DNA of 64,000 nt from Pseudoalteromonas sp. T1lg23B (lineage in GTDB: Bacteria > Pseudomonadota > Gammaproteobacteria > Enterobacterales > Alteromonadaceae): NCBI RefSeq assembly GCF_002964665.1, contig NZ_PQBZ01000042.1, positions 1 through 64,000 on the forward strand, in the 5' to 3' direction. The position numbers and the translations under genes were made by a program. The notes beneath the pieces were generated by a model that searched no databases, was not told the DNA's origin, and saw only the letters and a list, made by a program, of their open reading frames with translations. Positions 24,607 through 35,724 of the stretch are shown here, piece by piece (the stretch's first letter is position 1; each line of letters opens with the position of its first letter).

Positions 24607-26760
24607 ATGCTGAAAAAAACCTTACTGGCCTGTGCGCTGGTTTCACTGGCTGGCTGCCAAAACACGCATAATTCAACACAAGAAACACAAAACAATATGG
24701 AAACTAACACCTCGTCGTTGACGTATCCGCAAACCAGAAAAGCAGACCAAGTAGATACCTACTTTGGCCACCAAGTAGCGGACCCTTATCGCTGGTTAGA
24801 AGACGACATGAGTGATGAAACAGCATCATGGGTAAGTAGTCAAAATGAAACAACTCAGGCCTATTTGTCACAAATTCCTTATCGTGAACAGATAAAAGAA
24901 ACATTAACAAAATTAATGGATTATGAAAAAGTAGGCACACCATTTACCCATGGTGATTACACTTACTATTTCAAAAATGACGGCTTGCAAAACCAAAGTG
25001 TATTGTATCGAAAACTTGCAGATGGCAGCAGTGAAATATTTTTAGACCCCAACAGCTTCAGTGAAGATGGCACTACATCACTTGCAGGCCTGAGTTTCTC
25101 TAAAGACGGCTCTTTAGTTGCCTACCAAATATCTGAAGGCGGCAGTGATTGGCGCAAAGTAATTGTGTTAGATACTCAAACTAAACAGCAAATTGGTGAG
25201 ACACTCGTAGATGTAAAGTTTAGTGGTATCTCATGGCTTGGTAACACGGGTTTCTACTACGCTAGCTACGACAAACCAACGGGTAGTGAGCTGTCAGCAA
25301 AAACAGATCAACACAAGCTTTATTTCCATAACCTCACCGAGCCACAAAGCGCTGATAAGCTTGTATTTGGTGGCACAGCGGCACAAAAACATCGCTACGT
25401 GGGGTCTGATGTAACCGATGATGGCCGCTACTTGTTGATCAGTGCCAGTATCTCTACTTCTGGAAATAAGCTATTTATTAAAGACTTACAAAACCCTGAT
25501 GCACAACTAGAGACAGTCCTCGCAGAAGATAGCTCAGACACCTACTTGCTTGAGAGCGACGACCAATGGCTATACTTTGTAACAAATTTAGATGCGCCAA
25601 ATAAGCGCATCGTCAAAGTAAATCCGAAAAAGCCTCAACCTGAGCACTGGCAAGATTTCATCGCACAAACTGAGCATGTACTCAGAGCCTCAAGTGCAGG
25701 CGGGTATATCTTTGCTCATTACATGGTCGATGCCATTTCGAATGTAAAACAATATGATATGCAAGCGAAACTGGTCAGAGAAATCGCTCTACCAGGTGCA
25801 GGCTCTGCTTATGGCTTCGAAGGCAATAAGAAAGACAAAACCATTTATTACGCCTTTAGCAACTACAGCACCCCTAGCACGTCATTTAGCTTTGATGTTG
25901 AGTCAGGCAAAAGCGTCGTCTATCAAAAATCTAAAATAAACTTCAACCCAGATAACTTTGTTTCTGAACAAGTGTTTTACACTTCAAAAGACGGTACTAA
26001 AGTACCTATGCTTATCACGCACAAGAAAGGTTTAAAACGTGACGGTAGCAACCCTACAATCTTGTATGGTTATGGTGGCTTCAACGTCAGTTTAACGCCA
26101 TATTTCAGCTCATCAACGGCGGCTTGGCTTGAAATGGGCGGTGTGTATGCTGTAGCAAACATCCGTGGCGGCGGTGAATATGGTAAGAACTGGCACAAAG
26201 CGGGTACTCAACTGCAAAAGCAAAATGTATTTGATGACTTTATCAGCGCGGCGGAGTATTTGATTGATGAAAATTATGCATCAAAACGTAAGCTCGCTAT
26301 CTTCGGTGGTTCTAATGGTGGCTTACTCGTTGGTGCTGTAATGACTCAACGTCCAGACTTATTCCAAGTCGCGCTGCCTGCGGTAGGTGTGCTTGATATG
26401 CTAAGGTATCATACATTTACTGCGGGTGCAGGTTGGGCATATGACTACGGTACAGCGGACCAAAGCGAACAAATGTTTCAATACCTTAAAGGGTATTCAC
26501 CTGTTCACAATGTTAAAGCTGGCGTGCAATACCCTGCAACCTTGATTACTACCGGTGATCATGATGATCGAGTGGTACCGGCACACTCATACAAATTTGC
26601 CGCTGAACTTCAAGACAAGCAAGCTGGTAGCAATCCGACTCTCATTAGGATTGAGACTAATGCAGGACATGGAGCAGGTACGCCCACCAGTAAGATAATC
26701 GACAAATATACGGATATCTTTGGCTTTGCATTACACAACATGGGTGTCACAAAGCTGTAA
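24607..26760 (+). CDS. Prolyl oligopeptidase family (S9A) lipoprotein
   Basis: 717 aa. The signal peptide ends LAGC (Cys17). A beta-propeller (about 60-440) is followed by the alpha/beta-hydrolase domain, with Ser569 in GGSNGG, Asp653 in DHDDRVVP and His688 in NAGHG. Arg655 matches the substrate-carboxyl-binding arginine of POP. It should cut short proline-containing peptides after proline, on the periplasmic side. AAGGA precedes the ATG by 8 nt. A 13-bp inverted repeat follows at 26785. Confidence 0.94.
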   Translation: MLKKTLLACALVSLAGCQNTHNSTQETQNNMETNTSSLTYPQTRKADQVDTYFGHQVADPYRWLEDDMSDETASWVSSQNETTQAYLSQIPYREQIKETLTKLMDYEKVGTPFTHGDYTYYFKNDGLQNQSVLYRKLADGSSEIFLDPNSFSEDGTTSLAGLSFSKDGSLVAYQISEGGSDWRKVIVLDTQTKQQIGETLVDVKFSGISWLGNTGFYYASYDKPTGSELSAKTDQHKLYFHNLTEPQSADKLVFGGTAAQKHRYVGSDVTDDGRYLLISASISTSGNKLFIKDLQNPDAQLETVLAEDSSDTYLLESDDQWLYFVTNLDAPNKRIVKVNPKKPQPEHWQDFIAQTEHVLRASSAGGYIFAHYMVDAISNVKQYDMQAKLVREIALPGAGSAYGFEGNKKDKTIYYAFSNYSTPSTSFSFDVESGKSVVYQKSKINFNPDNFVSEQVFYTSKDGTKVPMLITHKKGLKRDGSNPTILYGYGGFNVSLTPYFSSSTAAWLEMGGVYAVANIRGGGEYGKNWHKAGTQLQKQNVFDDFISAAEYLIDENYASKRKLAIFGGSNGGLLVGAVMTQRPDLFQVALPAVGVLDMLRYHTFTAGAGWAYDYGTADQSEQMFQYLKGYSPVHNVKAGVQYPATLITTGDHDDRVVPAHSYKFAAELQDKQAGSNPTLIRIETNAGHGAGTPTSKIIDKYTDIFGFALHNMGVTKL

Positions 26761-26784
26761 GAGGCATTTGAAGCAATAGCTACA

Positions 26785-26818
26785 TAACAAACATCGCATT
26801 AAAAGGCGATGTTTGTTA
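26785..26818. terminator. Inverted repeat between convergent genes, likely bidirectional terminator
   Basis: TAACAAACATCGC (26785-26797) and GCGATGTTTGTTA (26806-26818) form a perfect 13-bp stem. It lies between the convergent POP and GNAT genes. T-tracts are weak on both sides. Confidence 0.55.
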
Positions 26819-26826
26819 TATCTAAC

Positions 26827-27291
26827 TTAATTTAACGAGAGCTCCATAAACACACTCAGTGGGTTATCTCGGTAAAAACCAAAGCGCTCACAGCGCTTAA
26901 ACCCCAGATTTTCATACAGACTAATAGCTTCTGTTTGTTTACTACCGGTTTCCAAGCGAATAAGAGGGATCTGAGCTTCTCCCGCATAGTGTAGTAAAAT
27001 CTGCATAATACGTCGTGAAAGACCCTTACCACGATAACTAGGGCGCACATATAAGCGTTTAATTTCCCCATAAAGTGTTTTATTGAACTGCTTAACGATC
27101 GCCCCACACGCTACTATGCCGTCTTCATTCCTAAGCCCTATTGCATGAACATTGGGTTGACGCAGCTCTTCTAGCGCCAATGATTGATCACTTGCTATAG
27201 GATATAGGGTGTTCATTAGGCGATCGATTTCACTGAATACTTCAACGACACTTGGGTCATCTGGGTTTAAATCGACTAATTGCATATACAT
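26827..27291 (-). CDS. GNAT acetyltransferase
   Basis: 154 aa. A standard GNAT domain: LYVRPSYRGKGLSRRIMQILLHYA provides the acetyl-CoA loop (RGKGLS), followed by PLIRLETGSKQTEAISLYENLGFKRCERFGFY. This arrangement is close to uncharacterised E. coli-type PhnO/YpeA relatives. No substrate can be named. It converges with the POP gene. Confidence 0.82.
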   Translation of the reverse strand: MYMQLVDLNPDDPSVVEVFSEIDRLMNTLYPIASDQSLALEELRQPNVHAIGLRNEDGIVACGAIVKQFNKTLYGEIKRLYVRPSYRGKGLSRRIMQILLHYAGEAQIPLIRLETGSKQTEAISLYENLGFKRCERFGFYRDNPLSVFMELSLN

Positions 27292-27497
27292 TTCTCAGTA
27301 ATTTTGCGTACTTTTTGCGAATAACAAACTATACCGAGTTGAATAGAATGAACAAGTAAATTTATCTAATAATCGAGCTGATTTATCGAACTTTACTGGG
27401 TAAGGAGGGATTAAACACAGTCCTATGCCTAGGATAACCAAACAACTGACGTCAATCCAAACCTAGTCGTTTGGATGTAAACATACTTTAATGCGAC

Positions 27498-27680
27498 TTA
27501 AGCTTTGTGCTCTGTACACTGAGATTCAGTGCATTCTTGTTGGACAGTATCCGGGGTATTAACCGCTTGACTTGGAAAAGTAAACAAGGTCAACGCTAGC
27601 AATACAAGCGTAATAGCAATAGTGACTGGAAGCGTTAATTGCTGTTCTGAATCAACATTATAGGTACGAAATAATGCCAT
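27498..27680 (-). CDS. Hypothetical 60-aa single-pass membrane protein
   Basis: 60 aa. A hydrophobic helix (LTLPVTIAITLVLLALTLFTF) lies between a charged N-terminus and a polar tail with CTESQC. The ATG has AGGAG 6 nt upstream, a textbook ribosome-binding site, so it is probably expressed. I know no family for it. The two tail cysteines may be a metal or disulfide site. It stands alone between a GNAT gene and a 430-bp non-coding stretch. Confidence 0.55.
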   Translation of the reverse strand: MALFRTYNVDSEQQLTLPVTIAITLVLLALTLFTFPSQAVNTPDTVQQECTESQCTEHKA

Positions 27681-28114
27681 GATGCGCTCCTAAAAAATAA
27701 CAAGCTAATAAAAAGCACAACATCCCTGAATGAAACTCTATAAGTATTAGCAACTATATGAACGTTAACTTAATAAAGTATGAGTATTTATAACAAATGA
27801 ATTGGAAAAACTCAAACAAAGTGATTAGCACAAATCAAAAAAACCATACAAAAAAACTAATATTTTGCAATTAGTTTATTAAAATCAGTACATTACACAC
27901 TCATCTGACCAGAGTAAAAAAAGCTCAGAAAATTCAATAAAAGTATCTGAAGGCCACTATTTTTAGGGCCAAGGCATAATAATTTCCGCTAATTCTCGTA
28001 CCAAAGTCGTAAACCCCCTTTACAGAAAAGCCCGATCTGAATAGATCAATTTACTTCGCTCCACATCAAAAAAGGGTTCAAATTCGCGATATAATTAAGC
28101 CATAAATGGTAGAC
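27681..28114. other. Gene-free stretch between the 60-aa ORF and the M3 peptidase terminator
   Basis: AT-rich. It likely contains the promoter of the 60-aa gene near its left end. It also holds one copy of the 17-bp C-rich palindrome (28008). I see no other structure. Confidence 0.5.
28008..28024 (+). repeat. 17-bp C-rich palindrome, copy 3 (intergenic)
   Basis: CGTAAACCCCCTTTACA, differing from copy 2 only in the first base. It lies downstream of the M3 peptidase terminator. Confidence 0.6.
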
Positions 28115-28140
28115 AAAAAAAGAGGGCGATAAACGCCCTC
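28115..28140 (-). terminator. Rho-independent terminator of the M3 peptidase gene
   Basis: GAGGGCG (28122-28128) and CGCCCTC (28134-28140) form the stem with a 5-nt loop. A seven-T run follows on the minus strand. Confidence 0.88.
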
Positions 28141-28157
28141 ATAAATATTTTAACTTT

Positions 28158-30347
28158 TTACAATTTGACGGGAAAGCCACGATCACGCATTAGAGCGCTC
28201 ACATCAGCATCTCTGCCCCTAAATAAGCGATATGCTTCAGCTGGGTCCATTGCATTTCGAACTGAGAATAGATATTTGACCAATCGCTCAGACACTTTAG
28301 GATCGTAGAATCCACCAGGGGCACTTGCAAAAGCTTCTGCTGCATCAGACGTCAACACTTCAGCCCATAGGTAGCCATAATAACCAGCGGCATAACCTTC
28401 ACCTGAGAACACGTGGCCAAACTGTGTGCTACGATGGCGCATCACAAGCTCAGACGGCATGCCTAGCTTATCCAACTGCTCTTTTTCAAATTTTGCAGGG
28501 TCTATCTTTTGTGGATCAGTGCTGTGATATAGAAGATCCATCATCGCCGAAGCTAAATATTCGGTCGTAGCAAAGCCTTGGTTGAACGTAGCCGATTTTT
28601 TAATTTTAGCTACCAGCTCTTTAGGCATTGGTTCACCAGTTTCCTGATGTACTAAGAACTGATTAATCACTTCATCGGTTGTTAACCAGCGCTCAAGTAA
28701 CTGAGACTGAAACTCGGTATAGTCTCTTACACCGTTATGCGAACTCGGGTAGACAACATCAGCGGCTAAGAAATGTAAAGCATGGCCAAACTCATGGAAA
28801 TAAGTTTCTGCATCAGACCATGAGATCAAGGTTGGCTTACCCTCAGCACCTTTTACGAAATTGGAGTTATTCGAACTAAGTACGTTCGTCTTGCCATCAA
28901 ATGTGGTGTAACTACGATAGGTCGTCGCCCATGCGCCTGAGCGCTTACCTTTGCGAGCAAATGGGTCTAAATACCACAGGCCTATGTGCTCTCCTGTGGT
29001 TTTGTCTTTAACTTCCCATACGCTCACATCAGGGTGGAATACCGGTACTGTTCCTGCTGGTACTTCAGTAAATTCAAAATTAAACAGTCGACCAGCTACA
29101 TAGAACATCGCATCACGTAACTTATCTAATTGTAGATACTGTTTAACTTCATTCGAATCTAAATCATATTTATCCTTACGCACTTTTTCTGCGTAAAAAC
29201 GATAGTCCCAAGGCTCTATCGTGATCCCAGCACCCTCTTTGTCGGCAATCGCTTGCATATCAGCAACTTCTTCCTTAACACGCGCAGTTGCTGCTGGCCA
29301 AACTTTATTCATCAACGCCATCGCATTGGTTGGATTTTTGGCCATACGGTCTTCCAATCGCCATTGCGCATAATTATCGTAACCTAGCAGATTTACGCGC
29401 TCATGACGTAAGGTAAGAATGTCTTTGATAATAGCATTGTTATCGTACTCATCGCCATTACCGCCACGGTTATAGTAATTTTTCCAAACTTGCTCTCTTA
29501 AAGCACGTTCTGTTGAGTAGGTTAAAAACGGATCCATTGATGAACGCGAGTTGGTGATAGCATACATGCCTTCTTTGCCACGTTCTTTTGCAGCTACAGC
29601 TGCGGCTTCAACAAATGATGTTGGTAAACCAGACAATTGTTGGTCGTTAAGGTAAACCACATAATTTTCTTCATCTGCTAATACGTTTGAAGAAAACTTG
29701 GTATACAGTGACGCCAATTGCTCATTAATTTGCGCGTAACGTTCCTTAGCTTCTCCTTTGAGAGTCGCACCATTACGTGCAAAACTGTTATATGTAAGCC
29801 AAGTAATACGCTGTTCTTCAGACGTCAGCTTTTTAAACTCTTGGCTTTCGTATACCGCTTTAACGCGGTCAAATAACTTACTATTTTGAGTGATTTTAGA
29901 TTGAAATGCTGAAAGCTTAGGTGCCATTTCGCTGCGAATCGCGCGTAACTCTGGGCTCGATTTGTTTGCGCTCCAGATCCCATAGTAGGTATAAACACGA
30001 TCCAGTGTTTGACCAGCTCGCTCTAGCGCGACAATAGTATTTTTAAATGTTGGCTTTTCTGGATTATTTGCAATGACTTCAATTTCAGCTAATTGCTCAG
30101 CCATACCAAACTCAAGTGCAGGCTTTAGATCAGCAATATTCATTTTATCGAACTGCGGCACCCCTTGGAAAGGCCCCTTAAATTCCTGCAATAATACGTT
30201 TGCCTGTTCTACTTGTTGTACTTGGGCGGTGTTGTGTTCACTAGAGGTCGAACTACAACCCGATAGTGTGAGTGTCAACGCTAAGCTTACCGCTGTGCTG
30301 ACAGCCGTGATTGTTGTTTTAATCATAATTGTGCTCTTTGTTTTCAT
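28158..30347 (-). CDS. dcp: M3-family metallopeptidase (peptidyl-dipeptidase Dcp-like) lipoprotein
   Basis: 729 aa. The N-terminus has a lipoprotein signal ending LTLSGC, so the enzyme faces the periplasm, unlike cytosolic E. coli Dcp. The zinc site HEFGH is at 518-522 and the third ligand Glu lies in the RDYTEFQSQL region about 25 residues on. The C-terminal FSGEGYAAGYYGYLWAEV is the M3 substrate-gripping loop. It removes dipeptides from the C-terminus or cuts oligopeptides. An internal ATG at 30326 with AAAGAG ahead is an alternative start. Terminator at 28115. Confidence 0.9.
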   Translation of the reverse strand: MKTKSTIMIKTTITAVSTAVSLALTLTLSGCSSTSSEHNTAQVQQVEQANVLLQEFKGPFQGVPQFDKMNIADLKPALEFGMAEQLAEIEVIANNPEKPTFKNTIVALERAGQTLDRVYTYYGIWSANKSSPELRAIRSEMAPKLSAFQSKITQNSKLFDRVKAVYESQEFKKLTSEEQRITWLTYNSFARNGATLKGEAKERYAQINEQLASLYTKFSSNVLADEENYVVYLNDQQLSGLPTSFVEAAAVAAKERGKEGMYAITNSRSSMDPFLTYSTERALREQVWKNYYNRGGNGDEYDNNAIIKDILTLRHERVNLLGYDNYAQWRLEDRMAKNPTNAMALMNKVWPAATARVKEEVADMQAIADKEGAGITIEPWDYRFYAEKVRKDKYDLDSNEVKQYLQLDKLRDAMFYVAGRLFNFEFTEVPAGTVPVFHPDVSVWEVKDKTTGEHIGLWYLDPFARKGKRSGAWATTYRSYTTFDGKTNVLSSNNSNFVKGAEGKPTLISWSDAETYFHEFGHALHFLAADVVYPSSHNGVRDYTEFQSQLLERWLTTDEVINQFLVHQETGEPMPKELVAKIKKSATFNQGFATTEYLASAMMDLLYHSTDPQKIDPAKFEKEQLDKLGMPSELVMRHRSTQFGHVFSGEGYAAGYYGYLWAEVLTSDAAEAFASAPGGFYDPKVSERLVKYLFSVRNAMDPAEAYRLFRGRDADVSALMRDRGFPVKL

Positions 30348-30521
30348 GTTCGGTTAAATAAACCAGTCGGGTAAGTCTAAATGGGGAACAAAAAACTGCA
30401 ACATATTATCGGTAAAAGAACAATAAGTGCGACTAATGTAAAAACAACTATTACTTTGTCACGCAGATAACTACACTGTTAAATGCGTTGGTAAGTCACA
30501 ACTACGAGCAGGTGAAAATTT

Positions 30522-31103
30522 ATGGAAGTTGGTATCTTTATCTATGATGGAGTTGAAGTCCTTGATTTTAGCGGCCCCTATGAGGTTTTTTCTACCGCTA
30601 ATCGATTTGTTAGCGAGCATATCGGTGTCAGTCTCGTTGCACCTACTCACTCACCAGTTAGGACAAGGGGAGGAATGAGTGTAAACCCCCATTACAGTAT
30701 CTATGCTCATCCACATTTTGACCTTTTAATTGTCGCGGGCGGGAAGCATCAAGGCATAGAAAAAAACCCTATTATTCTGCATTGGCTCGCCGAGACCGCA
30801 CAACATACACGTTCTTGTGCATCAGTTTGTACGGGCGTTTTTTTATTTGCCGCCGCAGGGCTGATTGATGAGATGAAGGTTACTACACACTGGGAAGACA
30901 TTGACAGCTTAAAACAGAGCTACCCGCATTTAAGTGTGATAGAGAACAGCCGTTATATAATGGATCAGAATTTTACTAGCTCAGCAGGAATATCAGCGGG
31001 TATAGATATGAGTTTGGCTTTGCTCAGAAAGCACTTTGGTGTAAATATCGCTAAAACCACAGCAAAACAAATGGAATATTATTGGTCTGAGATGGAAAAA
31101 TAA
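30522..31103 (+). CDS. DJ-1/PfpI family protein
   Basis: 193 aa, one class-I glutamine-amidotransferase-like domain: IFIYDGVEVLDFSGPYEVFSTANR at the N-terminus, then SCASVCTGVFLFAAAGL with the nucleophile-elbow Cys103, and TTHWEDID. This is the isonitrile-hydratase/AraC-N-type branch without a DNA-binding domain. The activity (hydratase, glyoxalase or chaperone) is not decidable. It contains one copy of the 17-bp C-rich palindrome and a weak GATC element (30962). Confidence 0.85.
   Translation: MEVGIFIYDGVEVLDFSGPYEVFSTANRFVSEHIGVSLVAPTHSPVRTRGGMSVNPHYSIYAHPHFDLLIVAGGKHQGIEKNPIILHWLAETAQHTRSCASVCTGVFLFAAAGLIDEMKVTTHWEDIDSLKQSYPHLSVIENSRYIMDQNFTSSAGISAGIDMSLALLRKHFGVNIAKTTAKQMEYYWSEMEK
30680..30696 (+). 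repeat. 17-bp C-rich palindrome, copy 4 (in DJ-1/PfpI gene)
   Basis: TGTAAACCCCCATTACA, one mismatch in the right arm. Confidence 0.5.
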
Positions 31104-31152
31104 GGCACTTTTTGAATCGTATAGGACCATTTGTTAAAGCAATCGCCCAACC

Positions 31153-31176
31153 AAAGCCTTGATATAATCAGGCTTT
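31153..31176 (-). terminator. Hairpin at the end of the hybrid kinase gene
   Basis: AAAGCC/GGCTTT plus TGAT/ATCA form a bulged stem that overlaps the stop codon (31175-31177). The T-tract is poor, so this is a tentative terminator. Confidence 0.45.
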
Positions 31177-32716
31177 AGCTTGCAGCATTTAAAACTTGGC
31201 TCTCGATTTGAATACATACCCGTTCAAGCTCAGTTTGAACTTTTAGGTATAACTCTCTACAGACTTCGCTGTGTTCTTCATCATTCGCAGCATGCTCCAA
31301 CGAGTTTGCCCAATGATGAAGGCGTTTTGCACCGACATCTCCAGCTTGCCCTTTGATGGCATGTGCAGCTTGCTTGATGCGCTCTAGATTAACGGCCTCC
31401 ACTGCTTCGGTCAGCTCGTTAAAGCGCGCATTAGCACTCTCTTTAAAGAGTTCACATATCTTGATATATAAACTTTCATCATTCATCAGCCTCGCCAACG
31501 CAGCCTCACGGTCTAACACTTTCTCTTCGTCTTTATCCAAAGATACAGTGGCGTTGTCTGTCTTATTACTGCTGTTATCGTGTGCTTCAATTTGTGTATG
31601 TATGCTCGCCTTAGCGTCGCTATACTTCAACAAGGTCGTAAATAAGGTATATGAGTCAATAGGCTTAGAAATATAGTCATTCATGCCGGCTGCCTTACAG
31701 CGCTGCATTTCACCTTGCATAGTGCTTGCAGTCAAAGCGATGATAGGCACATTCTGATAAAGCTGACTACCATGGCCTGAACGTATCGCAATGGTTGTGT
31801 CATAGCCGTCCATTACGGGCATGTTGCAATCCATTAAGACTGCCAATATTTCTACTTGCTGGGCTGCAAACGAATTCAGTTTTTGCAATAACTCTTGCCC
31901 AGAATGGACAAGCACAGAAACGACATTATGAGCGTTGAGGATCCCTTTGGCTACTTCTAGGTTAATTTGATTGTCATCAACGACGACAACCGTTTGACCT
32001 GCTAGTGAATCAAACTGAGCACCATGCATTTTGCTTTCTACCAGTGACATGCCTGTGTGACCAAACACTCTTAACGTATCTTCACGATTTATAACGGCCA
32101 GTACATCTGAATAACGCACAGGTTTAGTCAATACTGCCAACCCTTTATTTACAGGAAAGGGGTCGTTTACTGGATCATAAATAAAACACGTTTTTTTATT
32201 TGCTCCGCTCGCATTTGCCAAGTTTTGCCCCAGCTCTATACCTACATCAACAAGCCACAAATCCGCCTGATTTAAATCACATATCTGAGCACCATACAGA
32301 CCCAGAAACTTCTTGAAATAGGCTTCTTCTTCGGGTGATTTTGCCGTGATATATACTTTTATACCCGCCAATATCGGCTCAATTTCAAGCTTTTTAGCAT
32401 CTTTTAACGCAAACGGAATAGAAAAATAGAAACTGCTTCCTTTACCTTTTTCTGATGCAAAGTGAATTTCGCCTCCCATCAACTCGCATAGCTGCTTACA
32501 AATAGATAGCCCCAACCCCGTGCCACCATATTCTGAGGAAGTTTCCGTCGACTCTTGGCTAAAAGCTTGGAACAACTGGCCGTAGTTTTGCTTATCGATG
32601 CCAATTCCGGTGTCTTTTACCTCAACTTCTAACCAAACTTGATCATTGTGTTCTTTGGTTTTAGCATAAACAAATACCCCGCCAGTCTGGGTAAATTTAA
32701 TCGCATTGCTTATCAA
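31175..32716 (-). pseudogene. C-terminal part of a frameshifted hybrid histidine kinase (HATPase, receiver, Hpt)
   Basis: 513 codons from a TTG at 32716, but the frame runs on upstream to about 32775 and codes for the missing N-box (GDGGRIKQILYNLISNAIKFT). In order: HATPase with DTGIGID and YGGTGLGLSICKQL; a degenerate receiver-like stretch; a full receiver (VVDDNQINLE, Asp in LMDCNMPVMDG, Lys in ISKP); and an Hpt domain with AAHAIKGQAGDVGA. It is the downstream half of the gene starting at 34626. Without the dimerisation domain it cannot be a working kinase alone, unless translated by frameshifting. Confidence 0.85.
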
Positions 32717-34626
32717 GTTGTATAATATCTGTTTAATGCGACCACCATCACCTGTAACATGAGATACATGACATCCACTGCGTCTAGCATGTAATCAATG
32801 CCTTTTTGCTGAGCTTTGACACTCACAGAACTGGTCACATGTTCGAGAACCTCTAACGGGTTAAATGGGCGCTCATCAATGTCTAATTTACCCGCTTCAA
32901 TTTTAGACAGATCGAGTACATCGTTAATTAATCGCATTAAGGTTTTAGCGCTGGTACTCATCATATCTAGATAATTACCTTGCTGTGGACTCAGAGGCTC
33001 GCGACGAACCAATTCCAGTGTACCTAGGATGCCATTAAGCGGTGTTCTCATTTCATGACTGATACTTGAAATAAAGGCACTTTTTACCTTTGATGATTCT
33101 TCCGCCTTACGCTTTGCGACATCCAGCTCCAATGTACGTTGTTCAACTTGAAACTCCAAAGAAGCATTCATTTTGACAATTTCCGCCTTGGCCTTGTTTT
33201 GATCTGTCACATCGGCGATAAATAGCGCAAACCCCAATAATTTCTCATCAGCAGAGCGAATAGGTGACGCTGACAGTTCTAAATCTCTTGGCTCACCCAC
33301 CAATTCAGTCTGAACCTCAAGCACTTCCAGCCCTCTTTTGTGCGTCACGTTGTACAATGTAGAGTGAATATAGTCCTCTGGAATATAATCTTTTAGGGCC
33401 CTATAAGACTTGTCGTTCATCGTTTGCAATTCAGGAAAGAACCGCTCCGCCGCAGCGTTGTGGCTGATGATTTCCAGTTGTTCATTAAAACCAATGATCC
33501 CATCCGAGGCACCGTTGATAATATCAGCCAGCTGTGAGCGCGCTTCTAACAGTTGCTGATTATTTCTGAAATAGACCCACAGTGCCAACAACCCCAGCAT
33601 AAAAATTGTGCCAATAACTAACATAAGCGAATAAACGCTCGCTCTACTTTGTAGTAAATAATCTTCATACTGAGCTACGGGAAGCATTGTTACGCCCTGT
33701 ATTTGTCCGCCTTCAGAATTAGAAGCAACAAATAGCGCGGTACGTTTTGCAAGCAACTCTAGGTTGGTATCTTTTTGCGTAACCAACAACATAGAAGGTT
33801 CTGACCAAGGTTGAGCTGAGTAGTTAGATTGCCAAGTCTGCTGATTAGCGAGATCTTTACTAAAACGCAGCGTTTCATCAGGATGATAGATAAAATGGCC
33901 ATCATTACTCAATAGTAAAAACTGCGCACTTGCCAAAGATATCTGTTTAAGCTTTTCAATAAGTAGCAACGCATCAATGTTGACAACCAACACCGCGAAA
34001 AGCTCGTTTTGTTCATTATAAACTGGTGCCGCTAGGCGTAGTGTTGGCTCCAGTGGGTAGACGATTTCTCCATGCTCTCGGTTTAAATCTATTTGCGACA
34101 CATATATACGTCTCTCTTTAAGCAAGATAGTTTCGGTAAAATAATTTCGCTGCGCCTTATTTTGCAATTTAGACTGTGGTTGCACTGTCACCAGTCCGCC
34201 ATAGCGGTCGGTTCTGACTAACTCATCTCCGCTTTGGCTATCTATCAAACGGAGTTGGTCAATCTCTGAGTAGGTATACATCATGGAGCTAAAGATTTTT
34301 GCCAAACGATTCTTCCACTGCTCGGTGGTGGTACTGTCTTTTGGGTCGATGCCTTGGTTACGCTGAGCGCGTGAAATACCTTGAATCGGAGGAGTTTCAA
34401 TTAAGAAGTTAATGTAGTTGCGATATTTTTGCACTTCATCATTCAAAAACTGCTTTTTATTCTCCAGTAAGTCTGTAAGCTCTTGTTCAACTCTGTGTTG
34501 AACTTTCTTTTCTATACCCTCGTCGAAATACCACGTTACCGCTAGCATAATAAGTAGCAACAACAATAGGCTTACCCACAGTGATATTCCTTTTTTAGAC
34601 GCGCTGGTGATGAGTTTACTTATCAC
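32713..34626 (-). pseudogene. N-terminal part of the frameshifted hybrid histidine kinase (sensor, PAS, HisKA)
   Basis: About 637 codons. I place the start at GTG 34626 (AAGGA 8 nt upstream), overlapping the GGDEF gene stop by 11 bases. There is a transmembrane helix near residues 15-32, a long periplasmic dCache-like sensor, a second helix (LMLVIGTIFMLGLLALWVYF), PAS, then HisKA with the phospho-acceptor in SSISHEMRTPLNG. After KGIDYMLDAVD the frame is lost and ends 20 codons later at a TGA. A single-base loss at 32771-32776 would explain it exactly. Confidence 0.85.
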
Positions 34627-35539
34627 TGGATAATTCCTTAATTGAGATTTCGTTTCGGCCTTTACTTTTAGACAAATAAAGCTGCTCATCGGCAGCTTCT
34701 AGCCACTTTTGGCCACTACACTGACTTACACAATCACTGTATACCCCACCAATACTGAGCGTCACATAACCATACTTTGATCCCTCATGTGGCAACTGAG
34801 CCGATTGTATACGCTGTTTTAAGCTAGAGCAGAGGGTTTCTAAACCATGCTTATTAACTTGTGGCATGATACAAACAAACTCTTCTCCACCATATCGTAC
34901 GACCGCATCTTCACCTCGGTGGTGGTTACATTTAATCAATTGAGCCACGTGCTTTAAGCACTCATCCCCTTTAACATGACCATAAAAGTCGTTGTATTTT
35001 TTAAACCAATCTATGTCTGTCATAATTAAAGAAAATGCGGTTCGATTACGCTTAGCATAGGATAGCCGTTTATCCAGCTCAGAAGTCAGGTAATGCCGGT
35101 TGTATACCTGTGTTAAACCGTCAATAAAAGCCATCGCCTTCAATTGCCGATGCTGATGTAAAAGCCTTACTTGGGCCTCAACACGATGCATGAGTGTGAG
35201 TGCATTGACAGGTTTTATCACAAAGTCACAGCCACCAGCTTGCCAACAACGCGTCTGCTCATGGTCTTGATGGTGGGAGGTAACAAAGATAATAGGGATA
35301 TCTTTAGTAAGGTCACTTTGCTTAAGTAATTTACACGTTTCCAGCCCGTCCATATCCGGCATTTCCACATCCATTAGAATGATGTCAGGCTGATGAGATT
35401 GACAGTATTCCATACATTCAAGGCCACTGGCACAACGCGTCACTTCATAGCTTTGAGATAGAATTTTTTCTAGGACGAGGTAATTAATATCATCATCTTC
35501 AACGATCAAAATATCAGTGCGTGAATCGACCTGTTCCAT
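34616..35539 (-). CDS. Response regulator with GGDEF domain (diguanylate cyclase)
   Basis: About 307 aa from the ATG at 35539. The receiver domain has DILIVEDDDIN, phospho-Asp57 in LMDVEMPDMDG and Lys in VIKPVN. The GGDEF domain carries GGEEF at 217-221, an active-type signature, so it should make cyclic di-GMP when phosphorylated. No obvious ribosome-binding site is seen; a TTG at 35614 is an unlikely alternative. It is upstream of and overlaps the hybrid kinase gene, its probable partner. The kinase being broken may leave this protein without input. Confidence 0.88.
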   Translation of the reverse strand: MEQVDSRTDILIVEDDDINYLVLEKILSQSYEVTRCASGLECMEYCQSHQPDIILMDVEMPDMDGLETCKLLKQSDLTKDIPIIFVTSHHQDHEQTRCWQAGGCDFVIKPVNALTLMHRVEAQVRLLHQHRQLKAMAFIDGLTQVYNRHYLTSELDKRLSYAKRNRTAFSLIMTDIDWFKKYNDFYGHVKGDECLKHVAQLIKCNHHRGEDAVVRYGGEEFVCIMPQVNKHGLETLCSSLKQRIQSAQLPHEGSKYGYVTLSIGGVYSDCVSQCSGQKWLEAADEQLYLSKSKGRNEISIKELSSDK

Positions 35540-35724
35540 AATTTGTTGTAATAGTGAGGGATAGATATAAATGTAGTCGAGCCCACTCCATTTGCAAAAA
35601 TATGGCTCTTTCAACGAGGCTATTGAGATACGAATAAAACATCAATATCAATGAAGTATTGCTATATCGGTGCGTTGTATAAAACCACGCAGCAAATACT
35701 ACGTGGTCAGAACAACACAAGAAC

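Noticed and set aside
32713..32716. TTGA overlap read as translational coupling of two separate kinase genes
   Set aside because: The conserved N-box lies in the upstream extension of the second frame, which points to a frameshift rather than two real genes.
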